The position numbers and the translations under genes were made by a program. From positions 62,001-126,000 of the forward strand of contig JABTBR010000008.1 in assembly GCA_013284265.1 (NCBI GenBank): 64,000 bases of DNA, written 5' to 3'. Shown piece after piece: positions 58,558 to 64,000 of the stretch. The notes beneath the pieces are model-generated. The model made no database searches. It was given only the letters and a program-made list of their open reading frames with translations, and was not told the DNA's origin. How positions within the stretch are numbered: position 1 is the first letter of the stretch; each line of letters begins with the position of its first letter. This DNA comes from Oxalobacteraceae bacterium (GTDB taxonomy: Bacteria; Pseudomonadota; Gammaproteobacteria; Burkholderiales; Burkholderiaceae_D).

Positions 58558-59919
58558 ATGCTGGGTAAAAGTATCAAAATGCTGTTGCTGGGCGCGTCTG
58601 TCCTGGTCGTTTCAGGCTATAGCGCGGCCTGTGATGCGCCGGGCCGATTGTGCGCGCCTATCTCTGCAAACACAAGCATGCCGCCGGCCGTGCTGACACG
58701 CATGGCGGCCACCGCGCCGTCTGCCGCGCTCGTCGTGGCACAGCTGAACACCTCTTCTATCGATCCGACGGCCGCCACTGCAGGCGATGCGCGTACAGCC
58801 AGCGCCCGCGTCAGCAGCGCCGAAGCAGCGATTGCCCCCCGCGACGGTGCCGGCGAGGCACGAACAAGCGCCAATGCCGCCAACGGCGCCGCCGCCGCTG
58901 AAACCCCGCCCATCCGCATCGGCCTGCTGCTGCCGCTGCGCTCCGAAGCGCTGGGCCAGGCCGCCGCCGCCGTACGGGCCGGTTTTCTGGCCGCGTGGGA
59001 GCGCGACCGCGACGGCATCAGCGTGCAGGTGATCGAAACCAATGACGTGGCCCAGGACATCCTGTCCGCCTACGCCGGCGCCCTGGCCCAGCAGGACATG
59101 ATGGTCGGACCGCTGTCGCGCTCGGCCGTCGGCGCCGTGGCGGCCAGCGCGCTGGTGTCCAAGCCGACCATCGCCTTGAATTACCCGGAACATGGCGGCG
59201 GTGCCGACACGCGCCTGCCGCCGCAGATGCTGGCGATGGGCCTGTCGATCGAGGAAGAGGCGCGCCAGGCCGCCCAATGGGCCGGCGCCGACCATCCGGG
59301 CGGCACCGCGCTGGTGGTGCTGGCCGGCGCCCAATGGCAAAAACGCATCGCCAGCGCCTTTGCGGCCCAATGGCAGCGCCTTGGCCGCCCCGTCAAAACG
59401 GTGGAGCTGAGCGCGCCCAACGGCTATCTCAGCGATATCGAACTGGGCCAGTTGCGCGCCAAGGTGCAGGCCGAACCGCCCGCGGTGCTGTTTGCGGCGC
59501 TGGGCGCCGACCAGGCCCGCCAGTTGCGCGGCGCCATCGGCACCGAGCTGCCGGTGTATGGCACCTCGGCCATAAATTCCGGCAATACCAATAACTTCCC
59601 GACCCAGGAGCTGGACGGCGTGCGCCTGCTCGACCTGCCCTGGCAGTTGCAGCGCGACCATCCTGCGGTGATGGTCTATCCGCATCCGGCCTCGTCCGAA
59701 GGCAAGGCCGGCGCCGCCGACCTGGAGCGCCTGTATGCGCTGGGCATCGACGCCTTCCGGGTGGCGCGTGAAATCGCCCAGCGCCGGGCCGGCCACTTCC
59801 TGCTCGACGGCGTCACCGGCCGCCTGGCCGTCAGTTTCGGCCAGGGCGCGGCCAGCTTCGAGCGCACCGAATTGCCCGCCGTGTACAAGAATGGCGTGGC
59901 GCAACCTGTCCTTCCCTGA
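58558..59919 (+). CDS. lpoA: Penicillin-binding-protein activator, LpoA/LppC-like (periplasmic-binding fold)
   Basis: This 453-residue secreted protein has a hydrophobic signal (MLLLGASVLVVSGYSAAC) ending in a non-canonical lipobox. A 100-residue Ala/Thr/Ser-rich low-complexity linker and then a type I periplasmic-binding fold (about 120-450: PPIRIGLLLPL, MVGPLSRSAV, GADQARQLRGAIGTELPVYG) follow. This is the LppC family (LpoA C-domain), stimulating PBP1A. The long N-terminal TPR domain of E. coli LpoA is absent, as is common in betaproteobacteria. It starts 10 bp from rsmI on the opposite strand. Confidence 0.85.
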   Translation: MLGKSIKMLLLGASVLVVSGYSAACDAPGRLCAPISANTSMPPAVLTRMAATAPSAALVVAQLNTSSIDPTAATAGDARTASARVSSAEAAIAPRDGAGEARTSANAANGAAAAETPPIRIGLLLPLRSEALGQAAAAVRAGFLAAWERDRDGISVQVIETNDVAQDILSAYAGALAQQDMMVGPLSRSAVGAVAASALVSKPTIALNYPEHGGGADTRLPPQMLAMGLSIEEEARQAAQWAGADHPGGTALVVLAGAQWQKRIASAFAAQWQRLGRPVKTVELSAPNGYLSDIELGQLRAKVQAEPPAVLFAALGADQARQLRGAIGTELPVYGTSAINSGNTNNFPTQELDGVRLLDLPWQLQRDHPAVMVYPHPASSEGKAGAADLERLYALGIDAFRVAREIAQRRAGHFLLDGVTGRLAVSFGQGAASFERTELPAVYKNGVAQPVLP

Positions 59920-59927
59920 GCGCAACC

Positions 59928-60278
59928 ATGGCGCTGACCGACAAGCAGCGCAGCGGCCAGGGCGGCGAAGCGCTCGCGCTGGCCCATCTGCAAGGCCACG
60001 GTCTGCTGCTGGTCGAACGCAATTTCCTGTGCAAGATGGGGGAAATCGACCTGATCATGCGCGACGGCGACTGCCTGGTCTTCGTCGAAGTGCGGCGCCG
60101 CGCCGACATGCTGCACGGCGGCGCGGCCGCCAGCATCACGCCGCGCAAGATCAAGCGCCTGGTGCGCGCGGCCCAGTATTTCCTGCAGCGCTACCGCCAT
60201 CTGCCGCCATGCCGCTTCGATGTGGTCGCCATCGACGGCGAAAACTTGTCTTGGATGCAAAATGTGCTGGAAGTGTAA
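59928..60278 (+). CDS. yraN: YraN-type (UPF0102) nuclease-like protein
   Basis: A 116-residue protein with the PD-(D/E)xK-like core: GEALALAHLQGHG, FLCKMGEIDLIMRDGDCLVFVEVRRR containing Glu-x-Asp and Glu-Val-Arg at the usual nuclease positions, then TPRKIKRLVRAAQYFL. It is a predicted structure-specific nuclease of unknown substrate. It follows lpoA by 8 bp with no ribosome site of note, so translational coupling is likely. Confidence 0.9.
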   Translation: MALTDKQRSGQGGEALALAHLQGHGLLLVERNFLCKMGEIDLIMRDGDCLVFVEVRRRADMLHGGAAASITPRKIKRLVRAAQYFLQRYRHLPPCRFDVVAIDGENLSWMQNVLEV

Positions 60279-60320
60279 GCATTTTTAACAGAGCTTGTAT
60301 GGCTCGCTTGGCGCCTGCAC

Positions 60321-60326
60321 TATAAT
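60321..60326 (+). promoter_or_regulatory. Perfect -10 element directly before diaA
   Basis: TATAAT ends 9 bp before the ATG, with no good -35 at 16-18 bp and no ribosome site between. A transcript from here would start about 3 bp before the ATG and be nearly leaderless. Confidence 0.4.
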
Positions 60327-60335
60327 CAGCACACT

Positions 60336-60932
60336 ATGAATAATCAACGCATCCTCTCGCACTTCCACGAAAGTGCCGAAATCAAGATCCAGTCCGCCAC
60401 CGTGCTCGCGCCCGCGATTGCGCAGGCGATCGATTTGATGTTCTCTGCATTGTCCAACGGCAACAAGATCCTGGTCTGCGGCAACGGCGGTTCCGCCGCC
60501 GACGCCCAGCACTTCGCGGCCGAACTGGTGGGCCGCTTCGAGCGTGAACGCTTCCCGCTGCCGGCCCTGGCGCTGACCACCGACACGTCCATCCTGACGG
60601 CCGTGGCCAACGACTATAGCTACCGCGAAATCTTTTCCAAGCAGGTGCAAGCCTTCGGCCAGGCCGGCGACATTCTGCTGGCCTTCTCCACCTCGGGCAA
60701 TTCCGGCAATGTGATCGCCGCCATCGAGGCGGCGCTGGAGCGCGAAATGCGCATCGTCGCCATGACCGGCAAGGGCGGCGGCGCCATCGGCAAGCTGCTC
60801 ACCGATGCCGACGTGCACATCTGCGTACCTGCCGACCGTACCGCCCGTATCCAGGAAGTCCATCTGGTGACCATACACTGTATTTGCGACGGGATCGATG
60901 TGGCCCTGTTCGGAGGAGATGCTAATGAGTAA
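60336..60932 (+). CDS. diaA: DiaA-like SIS-domain protein (DnaA initiator-associating)
   Basis: The 198-residue SIS protein reads [47 protein letters not shown] in pieces, and [13 protein letters not shown] further on. DiaA and GmhA phosphoheptose isomerases are related. The yraL-yraM-yraN-diaA-yraP gene order favours DiaA, which binds DnaA and promotes initiation complexes. A GmhA-like role cannot be excluded from sequence. Its stop overlaps the dolP-like start by 8 bp. Confidence 0.88.
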   Translation: MNNQRILSHFHESAEIKIQSATVLAPAIAQAIDLMFSALSNGNKILVCGNGGSAADAQHFAAELVGRFERERFPLPALALTTDTSILTAVANDYSYREIFSKQVQAFGQAGDILLAFSTSGNSGNVIAAIEAALEREMRIVAMTGKGGGAIGKLLTDADVHICVPADRTARIQEVHLVTIHCICDGIDVALFGGDANE

Positions 60933-61599
60933 ATTCGGCCCACACCTGAGCCGCCTGCAAGGTCCGCTGGCCAAGAGCCTGCTGTGCGGCGCCTTGCTCG
61001 TCACGCTGTCGGGTTGCGTCGAACTGGTCGTCGGTAGCGCCGTCATGGGCACCGTGGCCGCGTCGGACCGTCGTACTTTCGGCGCCCAGACGGAAGATAA
61101 AACCATCGCCGTCAAAGGCGAAATCAAGCTGCAAAACCTGGTCGGCGACGCCGGCCACGTCAATGTGAACAGTTTCAACCGCCGTGTGCTGGTGTCGGGC
61201 GAAGTGCGCGACCAGGCCATGAAGGACGCGGTCGAACGCGAAATCCGCGCCATCGAAGGCGTGGTCTCGGTCTCCAATGAACTGGAAATCGCCGGCCCGG
61301 CCAGTTATACCTCGCGCTCCAACGATACCCTGATCACCACCAAGGTCAAGGCCAGCCTGGTCGACATGAAAGATATCTCGGCCAACTCCTTCAAGGTCGT
61401 CACCGAGCGCGGCGTGGTGTTCCTGATGGGCCGCGTGACCCAGCGCGAAGGCCAGATCAGTTCCGATGTGGCGCGCGGCGTGTCCGGCGTGCAGAAGGTC
61501 GTGAAGATCTTCGAATACATCAGCGAAGACGAATGGAAGCAATACCAGCCAAAACCGTCCAGCACGGCGACGATACCCGCCTCCACGACGCAGAATTGA
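60925..61599 (+). CDS. dolP: BON-domain outer-membrane lipoprotein (DolP/YraP-like)
   Basis: A 224-residue lipoprotein: signal [13 protein letters not shown] with the lipobox Cys near residue 31, then two BON domains (about 65-125 and 135-210) with [19 protein letters not shown] and [31 protein letters not shown]. DolP (YraP) supports outer-membrane integrity and sits at division sites in E. coli. It overlaps diaA by 8 bp (GGAGGAGATGCTAATG region) and ends before a stem-loop. Confidence 0.9.
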   Translation: MSKFGPHLSRLQGPLAKSLLCGALLVTLSGCVELVVGSAVMGTVAASDRRTFGAQTEDKTIAVKGEIKLQNLVGDAGHVNVNSFNRRVLVSGEVRDQAMKDAVEREIRAIEGVVSVSNELEIAGPASYTSRSNDTLITTKVKASLVDMKDISANSFKVVTERGVVFLMGRVTQREGQISSDVARGVSGVQKVVKIFEYISEDEWKQYQPKPSSTATIPASTTQN

Positions 61600-61627
61600 C
61601 CCTGCCTGACCCTGCCGCATGATCCCA

Positions 61628-61652
61628 CTGGCGAGGTTTCCTCCCTCGCCAG
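61628..61652 (+). terminator. Hairpin terminator after the dolP-like gene
   Basis: CTGGCGAGG (61628-61636) pairs with CCTCGCCAG (61644-61652), followed by CCGGTTTAAC. The T run is short, so this is a moderate terminator ending the lpoA-dolP operon. Confidence 0.5.
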
Positions 61653-61710
61653 CCGGTTTAACAATACCGGTCTATAATCGTCCGTACCCCATCACTTGCC
61701 CGAGCACCCC

Positions 61711-62226
61711 ATGTCCGCCACCACTTCCAAAGCCTGGATCAAACCGGCCATCGCCGCTGCGCTTATCGCCGGCGTGGGACTGGCTGCCTATATGTCGCTG
61801 AGCAAGCAGGCCAAGGCGCCGGCGGTGACCTTCCTGAGCATCAAGGGCGACCGGATCTCGCCGGAAAGCCTGCAAGGCAAGGTGGTGATGGTCAATTTCT
61901 GGGCGACGTCCTGCGCGACCTGCGTGGCCGAAATGCCCAAGATGGTGGAAACCTATAACAAGTTCAAAGGCCAGGGCCTGGAATTCGTGGCCGTGGCGAT
62001 GAAGGACGATCCACCGAATTACGTGATCAACTACGCGGAAACGCGCCAATTGCCGTTCAAGGTGGCCATCGACGTGGGCGGCGACGCGGCCCGCGCCTAT
62101 GGCAATGTGGCGCTGACGCCGACCACCTTCGTCATCGACAAGGATGGCAAGATTCTCAAGCGCTATGTGGGCGAGCCGGAATTCGAGGCCCTGCACAAGC
62201 TGCTCGAAAAAGCCCTGCGCGGCTAA
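61711..62226 (+). CDS. TlpA-family membrane-anchored thioredoxin-like protein
   Basis: The 171-residue protein has an N-terminal hydrophobic anchor (about 12-32) and a redoxin domain with the active-site motif NFWATSCATCVAEMPK (CxxC spacing, Cys-Ala-Thr-Cys) near 66-81 and the cis-Pro TPTTFVIDKDG. Periplasmic TlpA/ResA types reduce apocytochrome or other thiols. The ATG at 61711 is chosen over an upstream TTG at 61696. TATAAT at 61673-61678 may be its -10. It converges on the DUF3034 gene across a strong stem-loop. Confidence 0.9.
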   Translation: MSATTSKAWIKPAIAAALIAGVGLAAYMSLSKQAKAPAVTFLSIKGDRISPESLQGKVVMVNFWATSCATCVAEMPKMVETYNKFKGQGLEFVAVAMKDDPPNYVINYAETRQLPFKVAIDVGGDAARAYGNVALTPTTFVIDKDGKILKRYVGEPEFEALHKLLEKALRG

Positions 62227-62234
62227 AGCACACC

Positions 62235-62260
62235 ACAAGGGACGCCACGGCGTCCCTTGT
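62235..62260. terminator. Bidirectional terminator between convergent genes
   Basis: ACAAGGGACGCC and GGCGTCCCTTGT are perfect inverted arms around AC, leaving 4 bp before the DUF3034 stop. It can end both transcripts. Confidence 0.65.
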
Positions 62261-62264
62261 CACA

Positions 62265-63176
62265 TCAGAAGCCTGCCTGCAGCGACAGATACCAGCCGTG
62301 CTGCTTAGTGGGATTGAACACGGTGATGTCGCCCAGCTCGGCGTACGCCCCCGTCACCGAAAAATTCTTGCTGGGGAACCAGGCGAGGAACACATCGTAA
62401 TAGGCTTTCTCGTTGTCCACGCCCAGGTTATGCGGCTTGCGCCGGTATTCCGCGCCCACGGCCAGCTTGCGGTTGATCAGATAGGCGGCCGACACTTCCG
62501 GCATCAGGCGCACGCTGTCGCCCTTGTCGCCGCCAAAGCCCAATATCCCCATCTGGTTGGCGCGGGTGGCGCGCAGGGTGCCGTTCAGCAGCAGGCTCTG
62601 CTCGAACAGGATCTTGGTGGCCGCCACATAGTAATCGTAGCCGGCGTCGTCCTTGGCGCCCAGCTGCTTGACGTTGCTGACACCCAGCGCACCCAGGCCG
62701 GCTATGCCCTTGTTGCGCTTGTATTGGATGCCGATGGCCAGCTGCGGCAGCCAGCGGTCCTGTTCATAAACGGCATCGCCGGCCACTTTCAGCTTGAGGC
62801 CGAGAATATCCTGCTTGGTGCGCAGCAGATTCAGCGGCGCCAAATGGCCCTTGAATTCCTGCTGGGCCAGCGACAGTTCCAGCCGGTCCGCCACGCCCAC
62901 CGCCACCCCATAAGTGCCCAGCGAATAATCCTGGGTGTCCACATAGGTGTAGTGCACATTGCCGCCCCAGCTGTCGCGGGTGCCATAGCCGCTGATCAGG
63001 GCCCAGGGAGTCAGGCCGCCGCCACCCGCGCCTTCGAGCTGGGACACGCCGCCGGTGGCGAGGAATTTACCCATGTCGGGCTTGCTCTGGGCCTGAGCAC
63101 TGGCAGCGGCGGCCAGCAGGCAGCAGCACAGCAGCGCGCGCGCCGCCAATTTCTGATCAACTCGTCTATCTCGCAT
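62265..63176 (-). CDS. DUF3034-family outer-membrane protein
   Basis: The 303-residue protein has a signal peptide (MRDRRVDQKLAARALLCCC... ending SAQAQ) followed by GGVSQLEGAGGGGLTPWALISGYG, a conserved DUF3034 start, and alternating short strands to a terminal aromatic YLSLQAGF, as in beta-barrels. Function is unknown. AGGAG precedes the ATG at 63176; the frame open to 63299 is not used. It is divergent from the sigma-factor gene with 171 bp between starts. Confidence 0.88.
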   Translation of the reverse strand: MRDRRVDQKLAARALLCCCLLAAAASAQAQSKPDMGKFLATGGVSQLEGAGGGGLTPWALISGYGTRDSWGGNVHYTYVDTQDYSLGTYGVAVGVADRLELSLAQQEFKGHLAPLNLLRTKQDILGLKLKVAGDAVYEQDRWLPQLAIGIQYKRNKGIAGLGALGVSNVKQLGAKDDAGYDYYVAATKILFEQSLLLNGTLRATRANQMGILGFGGDKGDSVRLMPEVSAAYLINRKLAVGAEYRRKPHNLGVDNEKAYYDVFLAWFPSKNFSVTGAYAELGDITVFNPTKQHGWYLSLQAGF

Positions 63177-63347
63177 GGTATCTCCTGGACTTGAGCGGGG
63201 ACCGTCTTCCGGACAAGCTTGCCGTAAGACAGGCCTGCTCGCCACCCCGGACTGATGAAATGCACAATAATTGCGCCGCACTGTTGCTGTCCTATACAAA
63301 ACTACGCTAACCTGCCTGACATTCCTATCAATCTTTCAAGGCGAACT

Positions 63348-63938
63348 GTGCCAGCCGACACTTCCCAGCCCGACCCGCAGCAGTTGCGTACCATGCTACA
63401 GGGCGCCGCGCGGCGCGACGCCGCCGCCTTCCGATCTTTATACGATGCAACTTCGTCGAAACTGTTTGGCTTCGCACTGCGTATACTCATCAAGCGGGAG
63501 CTCGCCGAAGAAGCCCTGCAGGAAAGTTACGTTTCGATCTGGAATAACGCATCCCAGTATCAAAGCCAGCTTGCCGCGCCGATGACCTGGATGGCCACGA
63601 TCGTGCGCAACAAAGCCTTCGATTTACTGCGCCGCCTCGACGACACGGTCGAAATCGACGCAGAACAGTTTGATACCGAGGTCATCAATGCACTCCATGA
63701 TCCCCAGGCCAGCCCCATCGAGGCCCTGCAAATGAGTAACGATGCCAAGGCCCTGGCCTATTGCATGGCAGCGCTCGAAGGCTTGCACCGCCAGGCCCTC
63801 AGCCTGGCCTTTTATCACGAGCTCTCGCACAGCGAGGTGGCACAGCAGATGGCGCTGCCGATCGGCACCGTCAAGACCTGGATACGGCGCAGCCTGGAAC
63901 GCCTGAAAACCTGCCTGGCGAAACGGGGGCACGCATGA
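63348..63938 (+). CDS. ECF-type RNA polymerase sigma factor
   Basis: The 196-residue sigma factor has region 2 (ALRILIKRELAEEALQESYVSIW, then MTWMATIVRNKAFDLLRR) and region 4 (ALSLAFYHELSHSEVAQQM and GTVKTWIRRSLERLK), resembling the SigK-type ECF group. The start is a GTG at 63348, preceded by AAGG; an ATG at 63255 is further up but encodes an implausible Cys-rich extension. The anti-sigma gene overlaps its stop by 4 bp, which supports a stress-released pair. Confidence 0.9.
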   Translation: MPADTSQPDPQQLRTMLQGAARRDAAAFRSLYDATSSKLFGFALRILIKRELAEEALQESYVSIWNNASQYQSQLAAPMTWMATIVRNKAFDLLRRLDDTVEIDAEQFDTEVINALHDPQASPIEALQMSNDAKALAYCMAALEGLHRQALSLAFYHELSHSEVAQQMALPIGTVKTWIRRSLERLKTCLAKRGHA

Positions 63939-64000
63939 ACTACCGCGACAACGCCGCGCTGCGCGACAAACTGGCCGCCGAATACGCGCTCGGCACGCTG
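63935..64000 (+). CDS. Anti-sigma factor, N-terminus only (cut by window edge)
   Basis: Twenty-two codons read MNYRDNAALRDKLAAEYALG and on, the typical start of RskA-type (ChrR-like) anti-sigma factors. The ATG overlaps the sigma-factor stop in ATGA, indicating coupling. The rest, including any transmembrane helix, is outside the window. Confidence 0.8.
   Translation, partial: MNYRDNAALRDKLAAEYALGTL

Overview
The window is GC-rich, densely coded bacterial chromosome. Gene content points to a betaproteobacterium, most likely Oxalobacteraceae (Massilia/Duganella/Janthinobacterium type): a LiuR-controlled leucine-degradation system with aceK nearby, a VgrG/PAAR type VI secretion module, the yraL-yraM-yraN-diaA-yraP-type block, a DUF3034 protein and a RAYT-like gene. 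The family assignment is an inference from protein resemblance. No replication origin, rRNA operon, CRISPR array or intact prophage was seen.

Layout. 0-4.2 kb: most of gltB (minus strand, cut by the left edge). 4.3-5.4 kb: a RAYT-like transposase-family gene bracketed by a 13-bp inverted repeat. 5.4-10.5 kb: a two-component pair and a large SNF2-family helicase, all minus. 10.7-14.2 kb: tex, a monothiol glutaredoxin and ubiX. 14.3-15.2 kb: a small HTH regulator with a perfect operator-like palindrome at its start. 15.5-21.6 kb: liuR, ivd, aceK, a thiolase and an acyl-CoA dehydrogenase. 21.7-25.4 kb: a possible small minus-strand unit, a DUF4124 protein, an SGNH hydrolase and an orphan peptide-binding protein. 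25.5-38.4 kb: cell-wall turnover genes (SpmAB-like fusion, PBP4-type DacB, M48 protease, DdpX dipeptidase, amidase, BadF-type sugar kinase, DigH-like glycosyl hydrolase, AmpG-like permease, MurQ, GntR regulator, DadA). 38.5-50 kb: ychJ-like gene, then liuB-liuC-bioA-bioF-bioD-bioB-liuD-ghr-liuE. 50.2-56.4 kb: vgrG, lipase effector, immunity gene and PAAR, followed by tRNA-Pro. 56.7-64 kb: TonB-like protein, rsmI, lpoA-like, yraN, diaA, dolP-like, a TlpA-like thioredoxin, a DUF3034 protein and an ECF sigma/anti-sigma pair cut by the right edge.

How genes work together. The liu genes convert isovaleryl-CoA to acetoacetate plus acetyl-CoA. The biotin pathway sits between the two subunit genes of the biotin enzyme methylcrotonyl-CoA carboxylase. 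Three near-identical sites (upstream of liuR, upstream of ivd, and inside ychJ upstream of liuB) look like LiuR operators. The cell-wall genes form a plausible peptidoglycan recycling route.

The least expected feature is a dispersed palindromic repeat family with nine full copies in two size classes (four of 63 bp, five of 97-99 bp). The copies are almost always 3' of genes and have covarying hairpin stems. A RAYT-like protein whose HUH motif reads Gln-Ile-Gln lies next to one copy. Many very long open frames on the opposite strand of gltB, the helicase, tex and liuB/liuD are GC-driven shadows and are not annotated.
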